Shown one piece after another: positions 7,591-19,999 of a stretch of DNA of 41,094 bases (its first letter is position 1; each line of letters starts with the position of its first letter). This stretch comes from Streptomyces graminilatus (GTDB lineage: Bacteria; Actinomycetota; Actinomycetes; Streptomycetales; Streptomycetaceae), in contig NZ_LIQQ01000133.1 of the NCBI RefSeq assembly GCF_001418565.1, positions 1 through 41,094 on the forward strand. The letters are read 5' to 3'. A program made the position numbers and the translations under genes. The notes under the pieces are model-generated. The model worked only from the letters and a program-made list of their open reading frames with translations, searched no databases and was not told the origin of the DNA.

Positions 7591-7640
7591 GTGCTGTTCT
7601 GCGCTGCTCGGTGCTGCTCGGTGCTGCTCGGTGCTTGTAG
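7591..7640. repeat. 10-bp tandem repeat in the hbd 3' region
   Basis: Five consecutive decamers in exact register: GTGCTGTTCT, GCGCTGCTCG, GTGCTGCTCG, GTGCTGCTCG, GTGCTTGTAG. The last decamer recurs at 7648-7657 inside the final codons of the dehydrogenase gene, so the array may have grown from the gene's own 3' end. The 231-base gap 7414-7644 has no gene and should also contain the STAS promoter. Confidence 0.7.
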
Positions 7641-7644
7641 CCGC

Positions 7645-8493
7645 TCAGTGCTTGTAGAAGCCCTGCCCGCTCTTCCGGCCGATGTCACCGGCGTCAACCA
7701 TCCGGCGCATCAGCTCCGGAGGAGCGAACTTCTCGTCCTGGGACTCGGTGTAGATGTTGTTGCTGGCGTGCAGCAGGATGTCGACCCCGGTGAGGTCGGC
7801 GGTGGCCAGCGGGCCCATGGCGTGCCCGAAGCCGAGCTTGCAGGCGAGGTCGATGTCCTCGGCGGAGGCGACCCCGGACTCGTACAGCTTGACCGCCTCG
7901 ACGAGGAGCGCCGAGATCAGCCGGGTCGTCACGAAACCGGCGACATCCCGGTTGACGACGATGCAGGTCTTGCCGACGGACTCGGCGAACTCCCGCGCGG
8001 TGGCGAGGGTTTCGTCGCTCGTCTTGTAGCCGCGGACCAGCTCGCAGAGCTGCATCATCGGCACCGGCGAGAAGAAGTGCGTACCGACGACCCGGTCCGG
8101 GCGGTCGGTGACGGCGGCGATCTTGGTGATCGGGATCGCGGAGGTGTTGGAGGCGAGCACGGCGTCGTCGCGCGCGATCTTGTCGAGCGCGCGGAAGATC
8201 TCGTGCTTGACCTCCAGCTTTTCGAACACGGCCTCGACCACGATGTCCGCGTCGCCGACCGCGTCCAGGTCGGTGGTCGCGGTGATGCGCGCGAGGGCGG
8301 CCTCGGCGTCGGCCGCGGCAAGTTTGCCTTTGCCGACGAACCGGTCGTACGAGGACTTGATGCCGTCGGTGCCACGGGTGAGCGCTTCGTCGGTGACATC
8401 GCGCAGTACGACGTCCCAGCCCGCCTGGGCGGAGACCTGGGCAATGCCGGAACCCATCAAGCCGGCTCCGATGACGGCAAGCTTCCGTGCCAC
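7645..8493 (-). CDS. hbd: 3-hydroxybutyryl-CoA dehydrogenase
   Basis: A 282-residue NAD(P)-dependent 3-hydroxyacyl-CoA dehydrogenase, which interconverts acetoacetyl-CoA and 3-hydroxybutyryl-CoA in butyryl-CoA and polyhydroxybutyrate metabolism or fatty acid breakdown. The Rossmann motif VIGAGLMGSGIAQ is at residues 7-19. The catalytic region has LASNTSAIPI and GTHFFSPVPMMQL (His in HFFSPV as the family's active-site base). The C-terminal dimerisation domain has FVTTRL and ends GDIGRKSGQGFYKH. Length matches the stand-alone family. The start is GTG 8493, with AGGGGAG seven bases upstream. It is transcribed away from the adenosyltransferase gene and towards the STAS gene. Confidence 0.93.
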   Translation of the reverse strand: MARKLAVIGAGLMGSGIAQVSAQAGWDVVLRDVTDEALTRGTDGIKSSYDRFVGKGKLAAADAEAALARITATTDLDAVGDADIVVEAVFEKLEVKHEIFRALDKIARDDAVLASNTSAIPITKIAAVTDRPDRVVGTHFFSPVPMMQLCELVRGYKTSDETLATAREFAESVGKTCIVVNRDVAGFVTTRLISALLVEAVKLYESGVASAEDIDLACKLGFGHAMGPLATADLTGVDILLHASNNIYTESQDEKFAPPELMRRMVDAGDIGRKSGQGFYKH

Positions 8494-8659
8494 TGTGCGA
8501 CTCCCCTGACGCGCTGTTTATGTCTGCCTCGTGTATTGGGCCTCTTCGGCGGACCCTAGCGGTCGTGAGGGTGCCCTGTGACCGGTAAGTAATGCGCGTC
8601 ACGTCTCATCTGGCGGACATCACACCGACGTGGCTCATTCGTCGCCTCGAACGGCCTAG

Positions 8660-8690
8660 TTGGGCGGTCCTCGGTGGGCGTCACTACGCT
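8660..8690 (+). promoter_or_regulatory. Candidate promoter for leaderless adenosyltransferase mRNA
   Basis: A -35-like TTGGGC (8660-8665), a 19-base spacer and a -10-like TACGCT (8685-8690) end six bases before the ATG at 8697. No Shine-Dalgarno sequence fits, so the transcript is likely leaderless. The 203-base divergent gap 8494-8696 shows no other feature I can name. Confidence 0.4.
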
Positions 8691-8696
8691 GACGGC

Positions 8697-9269
8697 ATGG
8701 TCAATCTGACGCGCATCTACACCAGGACCGGCGACCAGGGCACCACCGCCCTCGGTGACATGAGCAGGGTCGCCAAGACCGATCTGCGGATCTCGGCGTA
8801 CGCCGACACCAACGAGGCGAACGCGGTGATCGGCACCGCCGTCGCCCTCGGGGCGCTGCCGGAGGGGATCGTCAAGGTGCTGACCCGGGTGCAGAACGAC
8901 CTGTTCGACGTGGGCGCCGACCTGGCGACACCGGTGGCCGAGAACCCGGAGTTCCCGCCCCTCCGCGTCGAGCAGTCGTACATCGACAAGCTGGAGGCGG
9001 ACTGCGACCGGTTCCTCGAAGACCTGGAGAAACTGCGCTCGTTCATCCTCCCCGGCGGCACCCCCGGCGCGGCCCTCCTCCACCAGGCGTGCACGGTCGT
9101 ACGCCGTGCCGAGCGCTCCACGTGGGCGGCGCTGGAGGTCCACGCCGAGGTCATGAACCCGCTCACGGCGACCTACCTGAACCGGCTATCGGACCTGCTC
9201 TTCATCCTCGCCAGGACGGCCAACAAGGCGGTCGGGGATGTCCTTTGGGTCCCGGGCGGCGAACGCTGA
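8697..9269 (+). CDS. PduO-type ATP:cob(I)alamin adenosyltransferase
   Basis: A 190-residue corrinoid adenosyltransferase that transfers the 5'-deoxyadenosyl group of ATP to cob(I)alamin, making coenzyme B12. The N-terminal ATP-binding motif TRTGDQGTTALGDMSRVAKTD (residues about 8-28) is the PduO/MMAB signature. The middle has FILPGGTPGAALLH and CTVVRRAER, which contribute Arg residues to ATP and corrin binding. The end has NPLTATYLNRLSDLLFILAR. It is not the CobA (BtuR) fold. Start ATG 8697 fits the family start MVNLTRIYTRTGD. Its last 84 bases overlap the convergent membrane-protein gene. Adenosylcobalamin serves B12-dependent mutases and class II ribonucleotide reductase in Streptomyces. 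Confidence 0.94.
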   Translation: MVNLTRIYTRTGDQGTTALGDMSRVAKTDLRISAYADTNEANAVIGTAVALGALPEGIVKVLTRVQNDLFDVGADLATPVAENPEFPPLRVEQSYIDKLEADCDRFLEDLEKLRSFILPGGTPGAALLHQACTVVRRAERSTWAALEVHAEVMNPLTATYLNRLSDLLFILARTANKAVGDVLWVPGGER

Positions 9270-9833
9270 CCGCTCCCGCCGCTCATGCCGTTCCTCATGG
9301 CCGGCCGGTGCCTTCTTCGGCCAGATCGCGTACGTCAGCGCGATCAGCCCGTGGATGCCGACGATCCTGAGCGCCGCGAACTGGGTGGCCCGCAGCGACG
9401 AGGTGTTCCCGTCACCGACGTACCAGACCGCCGCCTGGAGCAGCGCGCACGCGACCGCCGCCATGACGACCGTACGCAGCCACAGGCGGCCCTCGTGGCG
9501 GGCGCGGGCCATGCCGTAGCGGGGTGGTTTCGGCGGGGGTGGGCCGCCGGCCAGGCGGTGGGCGGCGTGGCCGTCGAGCCAGCGGATCGTGTAGTGGCCG
9601 TATCCCACGGTGAAGCCGATGTAGATCGCGGCCAGGCCGTGCTCCCAGCCCGGTTCGGCGCCGCCCCGCAGATCGATCGCCGTGACGGTGAACAGGACGA
9701 GTTCCAGCAGCGGCTCGCACAGCAGCAGCGCCACGCTGGTGCGGCGCCACTTCAGCAGGTAGCGGACGGCCAGACCGAGCGCCAGCAGCACCCAGAAGCC
9801 GACCTCGCAGGCGACGATCAACGCGACGATCAC
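9186..9833 (-). CDS. Integral membrane protein of unknown function
   Basis: About 215 residues with five or six hydrophobic segments: an N-terminal helix VALIVACEVGFWVLLALGLA, a second around SVALLLCEPLLELVLFTVTA, then GLAAIYIGFTVGYGHY, TVVMAAVACALLQAAVWYV and VGIHGLIALTYAIWP. A cytoplasmic Pro/Lys loop lies in the middle and the C-terminal tail is highly charged (Arg/Glu/Asp). I prefer GTG 9833, with AGGAG seven bases upstream, over GTG 9848. The last 84 bases overlap the adenosyltransferase gene tail to tail, so the charged tail is encoded antisense to that enzyme's C-terminus. I do not recognise a family with known activity. A link to the adjacent two-component pair is only positional. Confidence 0.75.
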   Translation of the reverse strand: MIVALIVACEVGFWVLLALGLAVRYLLKWRRTSVALLLCEPLLELVLFTVTAIDLRGGAEPGWEHGLAAIYIGFTVGYGHYTIRWLDGHAAHRLAGGPPPPKPPRYGMARARHEGRLWLRTVVMAAVACALLQAAVWYVGDGNTSSLRATQFAALRIVGIHGLIALTYAIWPKKAPAGHEERHERRERSAFAARDPKDIPDRLVGRPGEDEEQVR

Positions 9834-10029
9834 GACTTCGCTCCTCACAGCTCACCACTCGCGGGAGAACCCCCGAGGGGGCCGGGGAATCCGTTCTCCT
9901 TCCAGACTCCCGGCGGGACGGACCCGATTCGTCGTCGGCTGTGAGGAAGTCGCCGTACATCGAAAGATGCAGTTGGGGACCCTTCCCGGGGATCAGGCGG
10001 GCGGCACCCGGGCCGTGTTGGATGGAGTC

Positions 10030-11229
10030 ATGGCTCCGCGACTCCCCCGCCCGCACCGCGACGACGTGCGCATCGCGCTCGCGGGACTGCTCGGCGGGCT
10101 GCTGATCTGGGGCGTCGGTCTCGGCACCCGCACGGCCCGTGATCCGCTCGTACTGATGGAAGGGCGCTGGCCGATCCTGCTGCCGCTCGTCGTGACCGCC
10201 GGCTGCGAACTGCTCCGGCGGGTCCGCCCGCGTACGGGCCTGCTGATCGGTATCGCCGCACTGACCGTTGACTGCGTCACCCGGGGCAATCTCGCGACCC
10301 TCGTGATGTTCACCGACCTCGTGTACGCGGCCGTGCTGTACGGGCCGCCCGCCACCGCCCGCCGGATCCCCTGGATCACGGGGCTGCTGTCGGTGGCGAC
10401 CGCGATCGTGCCCTTCGCCGTCTGGCAGGTGCCGGAGGCGCTGCTGATCGGGGTGGTCGTCGGCCTTGTGACGTTCACGCCCGCCGCCACCGGTCTGATC
10501 GTGCGCAACCACCGCGACGCCGCCGACTCCGCCCGGCTGCGCGCCGAACAGACCGCGCTGCTCGCCGAGTTCGACCGTACCCAGGCGGTGACCTCCGAAC
10601 GGGCGCGGATGGCACGCGAGTTGCACGACATGGTCGCCAACCACCTCTCCGCGATCGCGATCCACTCCACGGCCGCGCTCTCCCTCGACGACCCGGACAC
10701 CTCCAAGCGAGCCCTCGGTGTCATCCGCGAGAACAGCGTGGCGGGACTGGCCGAGATGCGCCGCCTGATCGGCATCCTGCGCGACAGCGGCGGCGACCTG
10801 GAACCGGCGGCGGCCCCGACCCTGGACGGCCTCGGCGCACTGGTCGACGGCGCCCGCACCAACGGTCTCGACGTCACGCTCGACACCGACACGGATCACG
10901 CGGCGCTGCCCGCGCCGGTCGAGCTGGCCGCGTACCGCATCGTCCAGGAGTCCCTGACCAACGCCCTCAAGCACGCCTCGCCCGGCCGGGTCACGGTGGC
11001 GCTCGCCCGGCGGGACAGTTCGCTGAGGATCGCTGTGACCAGCCCGTACGGCGACCACGGCGGCCTCGGCGGCCCTCGCGCCCCCGGCTCGGGCGCCGGT
11101 CTGGTCGGGATGCGGGAGCGGGTCGCGCTGCTGGGCGGCACCTTCACAGCTGGAGCGGACGGCGCCCACTGGGCCGTACGCGCCACACTGCCCCTCACCG
11201 AAGCCGAAGCCGAAGGAGAAGACGTATGA
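10030..11229 (+). CDS. chiS: Sensor histidine kinase, ChiS-like (chitinase two-component system)
   Basis: A 399-residue NarL-type sensor kinase. The N-terminal half has about five membrane helices between residues 13 and 158 with short loops and no large extracellular sensor. The HisKA_3 dimerisation helix carries the phosphoacceptor in MARELHDMVANHL (His199). The C-terminal HATPase has an N-box around ESLTNALKHASPG and a G-box GAGLVGMRERVALLGG. The start is taken at ATG 10030. An in-frame ATG at 9967 is possible but adds a region without family character. The gene overlaps the response regulator by four bases (ATGA). The kinase-regulator-chitinase order matches the chiS-chiR-chiC arrangement known in Streptomyces, where the pair promotes chitinase expression. 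The ligand is not evident. Confidence 0.88.
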   Translation: MAPRLPRPHRDDVRIALAGLLGGLLIWGVGLGTRTARDPLVLMEGRWPILLPLVVTAGCELLRRVRPRTGLLIGIAALTVDCVTRGNLATLVMFTDLVYAAVLYGPPATARRIPWITGLLSVATAIVPFAVWQVPEALLIGVVVGLVTFTPAATGLIVRNHRDAADSARLRAEQTALLAEFDRTQAVTSERARMARELHDMVANHLSAIAIHSTAALSLDDPDTSKRALGVIRENSVAGLAEMRRLIGILRDSGGDLEPAAAPTLDGLGALVDGARTNGLDVTLDTDTDHAALPAPVELAAYRIVQESLTNALKHASPGRVTVALARRDSSLRIAVTSPYGDHGGLGGPRAPGSGAGLVGMRERVALLGGTFTAGADGAHWAVRATLPLTEAEAEGEDV

Positions 11230-11885
11230 CACAGGCCGAAGCGGTGATCCGGGTGCTCGTCGCCGAGGACCAGTCGGCCGTACGGGCCGGGCTCGTCCTC
11301 ATTCTGGGCAGCGCGCCGGGCATCGAGGTGGTCGGCGAGGCGTCGGACGGTGAGCGGGCGGTGGAGCTCGCCCGTGAACTGCGGCCGGATCTGGTGCTGA
11401 TGGACATTCAGATGCCGCGTCTGGACGGGGTGTCGGCGACCCGGATGGTGGTGGCCGAACAGCTCGCCGACGTCCTGGTGCTGACCACCTTCGACCTCGA
11501 CGAGTACGTGTTCGGGGCGCTGCGCGCGGGCGCCTCCGGCTTCCTGCTCAAGAACACGGAGGCGAGGGACCTGATCGAGGCGGTACGGACGGTGGCGCGC
11601 GGCGAGGGTCTGATCGCCCCGGCGGTCACCCGGCGCCTGATCGCCGAGTTCGCCGCCGGCCCGGTCAAGGAAACGAGGGCCGACCCCGCAGTCCTGGACA
11701 CCCTCACCCGCCGCGAACGCGAGGTGCTGTCGTGCCTCGGCGACGGACTGTCCAACGCGGACATCGCGGCCCGCCTCGACATGGCCGAGGCGACGGTGAA
11801 GACGCACGTCAGCCGGTTGCTGGGCAAGCTGGAGCTGCGCAGCCGTGTCCAAGCGGCGGTACTGGCACAGGAGTTGGGGATTTAG
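11226..11885 (+). CDS. chiR: LuxR/NarL-family response regulator, ChiR-like
   Basis: A 219-residue response regulator. The receiver domain (about 8-125) has the acidic pair ED at 14-15, the phosphorylated Asp in DLVLMDIQMP (Asp60), Thr in VLTTFD and Lys in FLLKNTEA. The C-terminal LuxR-type helix-turn-helix (about 155-215) has LTRREREVLSCLGDGLSNADIA and the recognition part ATVKTHVSRLLGKL. It starts within the last codon of the kinase (ATGA overlap) and lies directly upstream of the chitinase gene, so it is the likely activator of the chitinase promoter. Its binding site cannot be assigned separately from the DasR-like repeats. Confidence 0.9.
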   Translation: MTQAEAVIRVLVAEDQSAVRAGLVLILGSAPGIEVVGEASDGERAVELARELRPDLVLMDIQMPRLDGVSATRMVVAEQLADVLVLTTFDLDEYVFGALRAGASGFLLKNTEARDLIEAVRTVARGEGLIAPAVTRRLIAEFAAGPVKETRADPAVLDTLTRREREVLSCLGDGLSNADIAARLDMAEATVKTHVSRLLGKLELRSRVQAAVLAQELGI

Positions 11886-11924
11886 CGGAATCAGCGCAAT
11901 CGGGCGGCCATACACCTCGCGAAG

Positions 11925-11957
11925 TGGTCCAGACCTATTGACCGTTGGTCCAGACCT
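11925..11957 (+). promoter_or_regulatory. Pair of 12-bp direct repeats, chitinase/DasR (dre) type
   Basis: TGGTCCAGACCT occurs twice, at 11925-11936 and 11946-11957, starts 21 bases apart. Each copy is nearly palindromic and differs at two positions from the DasR consensus TGGTCTAGACCA. The same 12-bp direct repeat is known from Streptomyces chitinase promoters. DasR is the GntR-family repressor released by glucosamine-6-phosphate. The first copy lies just before the -35 box and the second sits in the -35/-10 spacer, well placed for repression. Confidence 0.85.
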
Positions 11958-11966
11958 TCCTATTCT
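11938..11966 (+). promoter_or_regulatory. chiC promoter (-35 and -10)
   Basis: TTGACC (11938-11943), a spacer of exactly 17 bases, and TATTCT (11961-11966) form the best sigma-70-like promoter in the window. Transcription would start near 11973, leaving a leader of about 57 bases with a very strong ribosome binding site AAGGAGG at 12017-12023. Confidence 0.8.
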
Positions 11967-12029
11967 CGCGGAACTGTGGGTGCGAAGGCTCAGTCGCACC
12001 CCGCCCTGACACCTCCAAGGAGGCACGTC

Positions 12030-13859
<1,830 letters not shown>

Positions 13860-13883
13860 GCGCACCGCCCTCGTAAGCCCTGG

Positions 13884-14330
13884 TCAGGCCACGTTCACCT
13901 GTTGCCCGGGAGGCGCCGCCTCCAGCCAGGCGAGGAAACCGGTCAGCGCGTCGTCGCTCATCGCCAGCTCCAGTCTCGTCCCCCGGTGGACGCAGGCCAG
14001 CACCACCGCGTCCGAGAGGAGGGCCAGCTCCTCCTCTCCGTCGGGGGCGCGGCGGCCGGACACCTCGATCGCGGAGCGTTCCAGGACGCGGCGCGGCCGG
14101 GGGGAGTACGAGAAGACGCGGTACCACTCGATGCGGTCGCCGTTGTAGCGGGCGACGCCGTAGCCCCAGCCCTTGCCGCTGGGGTCGGGTTTCTCGGGCG
14201 CGTCCCAGCGCAGGCTGCAGTCGAACGTACCGCCGGAGCGCTGGATGAGTCTGCGGCGCAGGCCGAAGACGAACAGGCCCACCGCCACGATCACCACTAC
14301 CAAGCCGCACACAGTCAGAGCGAGGAACAT
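13884..14330 (-). CDS. DUF2550-family membrane-anchored protein
   Basis: A 148-residue protein with one N-terminal membrane helix (about residues 1-22, MFLALTVCGLVVVIVAVGLF) and a basic stop-transfer RRRLIQR. The cytoplasmic domain has the segments FDCSLRW, GKGWGYGVARYNGDRIEWYR and FSYSPRP. This architecture is the DUF2550 family, which sits beside the atp operon in many actinobacteria. Function is unknown. The Trp/Tyr-rich beta segments resemble a small lipid- or ligand-binding barrel, but that is only an impression. I prefer ATG 14330 with GAGGAGGT at eight bases. A GTG at 14336 would be too close to that site. It ends 24 bases from the convergent chitinase gene. Confidence 0.85.
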   Translation of the reverse strand: MFLALTVCGLVVVIVAVGLFVFGLRRRLIQRSGGTFDCSLRWDAPEKPDPSGKGWGYGVARYNGDRIEWYRVFSYSPRPRRVLERSAIEVSGRRAPDGEEELALLSDAVVLACVHRGTRLELAMSDDALTGFLAWLEAAPPGQQVNVA

Positions 14331-14362
14331 CGACACCGACCTCCTCGTCTCCTAGGTAACGG

Positions 14363-14436
14363 AAAAGAAAAAACGTCCGGATTCGCCTCAGCCGCGGCCA
14401 GGACCGGAGGTAACCGGTCCCAGCCGCGGCTGAGGC
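14363..14436 (-). terminator. Terminator of the atp operon
   Basis: GCCTCAGCCGCGGC (14385-14398) pairs with GCCGCGGCTGAGGC (14423-14436). Inside, after a CA/CA mismatch, GGACCGG (14401-14407) pairs with CCGGTCC (14414-14420) around a six-base loop. On the minus strand the hairpin is followed about ten bases later by TTTTTTCTTTT (14374-14364). It lies 25 bases after the atpC stop, a textbook intrinsic terminator and rare in having a U-tract here. Confidence 0.85.
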
Positions 14437-14460
14437 AAAGCATCACACTGGGCGCTGGAT

Positions 14461-14838
14461 TCAGCGCGCCGCCACGGCCCGCAGACGGACATCCGCACGA
14501 CGCTCGGCGGAGGCATCGCCCTCCGCCTTCGCGCGTTCGAGCTCACGCTCGACGCGCTGGACGTCGATCTCGTCCGCCAGCTCGGCGATCTCCGCCAGCA
14601 GCGACAGCTTGTTGTCCGCGAACGAGATGAAACCGCCGTGCGCCGCGGCGACGACCGTTCCACCATCACTCGTACGGATGGTCACCGGGCCCGACTCCAG
14701 CACACCCAGCAGCGGCTGGTGACCGGGCATGACGCCGATGTCGCCGGACGTGGTGCGCGCGACGACCAGGGTGGCCTCGCCGGACCAGACCTGACGGTCG
14801 GCAGCGACCAGCTCGACGTGCAGCTCAGCAGCAGCCAA
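14461..14838 (-). CDS. atpC: F1Fo ATP synthase subunit epsilon
   Basis: The 125-residue epsilon subunit of the F1 central stalk, which couples rotation and can inhibit ATP hydrolysis. The N-terminal beta-sandwich carries ELHVELVAADRQVWSGEA and the conserved GDIGVMPGHQPLLGVLESGPV (about residues 32-52). The C-terminal helical hairpin is short and rich in Glu/Arg (RVERELERAKAEGDASAERRADVRLR). The subunit is on the short side of the family. Unlike the other operon joints it is separated from atpD by 213 bases filled with inverted repeats. Start ATG 14838 is preceded by CGAGGAG. Confidence 0.97.
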   Translation of the reverse strand: MAAAELHVELVAADRQVWSGEATLVVARTTSGDIGVMPGHQPLLGVLESGPVTIRTSDGGTVVAAAHGGFISFADNKLSLLAEIAELADEIDVQRVERELERAKAEGDASAERRADVRLRAVAAR

Positions 14839-14949
14839 GGTTGGCTCCTCGGGTCACCACCCGGCTGGATCACCGGGTGTTGCGTATAAGTCTAGTAGGG
14901 CTCCGAGCACCGAAGTGTCGGGGCCTCCCCCAGGCTTTCGGCCGGGGGT

Positions 14950-14967
14950 CTGGGGGTTATCCCCCAG
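14950..14967. repeat. Hairpin 1 in the atpD-atpC gap
   Basis: CTGGGGG (14950-14956) and CCCCCAG (14961-14967) pair around a TTAT loop. It is preceded by CCCCCAGGCTTTCGGCCGGGGG-type sequence (about 14926-14948) that forms a second small hairpin. The style resembles GC-rich palindromic elements scattered between Streptomyces genes. Confidence 0.6.
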
Positions 14968-14988
14968 GCGGTGCAGCAGTGGTAGTGC

Positions 14989-15037
14989 GGAGAGGGGCAG
15001 GACGCACCCCGTGAAGGGTGCTCCCCTGCCCCTCTCC
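14989..15037. repeat. Hairpin 2 in the atpD-atpC gap
   Basis: GGAGAGGGGCAGG (14989-15001) pairs perfectly with CCTGCCCCTCTCC (15025-15037). The inner GCACCC (15004-15009) and GGGTGC (15016-15021) extend the stem. It lies 15 bases after the atpD stop and could act as a partial terminator, a processing site or an mRNA 3'-end stabiliser between atpD and atpC. Confidence 0.7.
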
Positions 15038-15051
15038 CAAAGGCGCGGGGG

Positions 15052-17405
<2,354 letters not shown>

Positions 17406-17425
17406 GAGTCAGGTCCCTTCCGTCG

Positions 17426-19018
<1,593 letters not shown>

Positions 19019-19038
19019 CTGGGTTCCCTGCTCTCCTT

Positions 19039-19111
19039 GTTGGGCCCGAAGTTTCACTTGGGGGGATGGGGACTCCCCCCAATAAGAGGTGAATCCTCTG
19101 CACGGCCCAAC
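19039..19111 (-). promoter_or_regulatory. Multi-stem structured leader just upstream of atpA
   Basis: On the minus strand GTTGGGCC (19111-19104) pairs with GGCCCAAC (19046-19039). Two hairpins are enclosed: AGAGG/CCTCT around five bases (19099-19085), and TTGGGGGGA/TCCCCCCAA around seven bases (19082-19058). This predicts a three-way junction whose closing stem ends one base before the AAGGAG ribosome binding region of atpA. It could tune alpha translation or be an mRNA processing element. Confidence 0.6.
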
Positions 19112-19177
19112 CAGGGCCGCAGTCAAGTACGTACTACGAGTGTTGAGTTGCTGCGTGCTGTGTGACTGCCGGGCGGA

Positions 19178-19999
19178 CTAGCCCGCCATACGGCGGCCGG
19201 CGTCCTCGATGCGGTCCGCGATGCTGCCGTTGATGACCTCGTCGCCGACCAGCACCCGGATCCCGCCGAGGACCTCGGGGTCCACGTCCAGGTTCAGGTG
19301 CATCTGGCGGCCGTAGAGCTTCGCGAGGGCGGCGCCGAGGCGCTGCTTCTGCGGGTCGCTCAGCGGAACCGCCGAGGTGACGACGGCGACCATGCGGTCC
19401 CGGCGCTCGGCGGCGAGCTTGGACAGGGATTCGAGTCCCGCCTCCAGGCTACGTCCCCGCGGCGCGGTGACCAGGCGCGTCACCAGACGCTCGGTGGTGG
19501 CCGCGGCCCGGCTCCCGAGCAGGCTGTGCAGCAGCTCGCTCTTGGCTCCGGTGGTCGCGGCACGGTCGGTCAGCGCGGCGCGCAGCTCGGTGTTCGAGGC
19601 GACGATCCGGCCGAACCGGAACAGTTCGTCCTCGACGTTGTCGAGCGCGCCCGCCTGCTGGGCGGCGGTGAGGTCGGCGAGGTCCGCCAGCTCCTCCAGC
19701 GCGTCCACCAGGTCGCGCGAACGCGACCAGCGGGAGCGCACCATGCCGGCCACCAGGTCGGTGGTGGGACCGCCGACCTGACCGCCGAAGAGGCGCTGGG
19801 CCAGCTCGGCCTTGGCCTCTCCGGGCTGCGCCGGGTCGGTGAGGACCCGACGCAGCGACACCTCGCGGTGCAGCAGCGCGGTGACCGAAGCCAGCTCCTC
19901 GGACAGCTTCTTCGCGTCGGCGGACGTGGAGTCCGTCAGCGCGTCGAGCCGCTCCCGTGCGGCGGCGGCAGCCTCGCGACTGGCTCCGTGCACGGTCAT
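19178..19999 (-). CDS. atpH: F1Fo ATP synthase subunit delta
   Basis: The 273-residue peripheral-stalk delta subunit (OSCP homologue) that ties the b subunit to the top of F1. The OSCP-like part is recognisable from RDLVDALEELADLADLTAAQQAG to the C-terminal motif LNLDVDPEVLGGIRVLVGDEVINGSI, which ends in the conserved region RIEDAGRRM. The protein is about 95 residues longer than the E. coli subunit, with an Ala/Glu-rich helical N-terminal extension, a known actinobacterial feature. Its ATG overlaps the atpF stop (ATGA). Confidence 0.97.
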   Translation of the reverse strand: MTVHGASREAAAAARERLDALTDSTSADAKKLSEELASVTALLHREVSLRRVLTDPAQPGEAKAELAQRLFGGQVGGPTTDLVAGMVRSRWSRSRDLVDALEELADLADLTAAQQAGALDNVEDELFRFGRIVASNTELRAALTDRAATTGAKSELLHSLLGSRAAATTERLVTRLVTAPRGRSLEAGLESLSKLAAERRDRMVAVVTSAVPLSDPQKQRLGAALAKLYGRQMHLNLDVDPEVLGGIRVLVGDEVINGSIADRIEDAGRRMAG

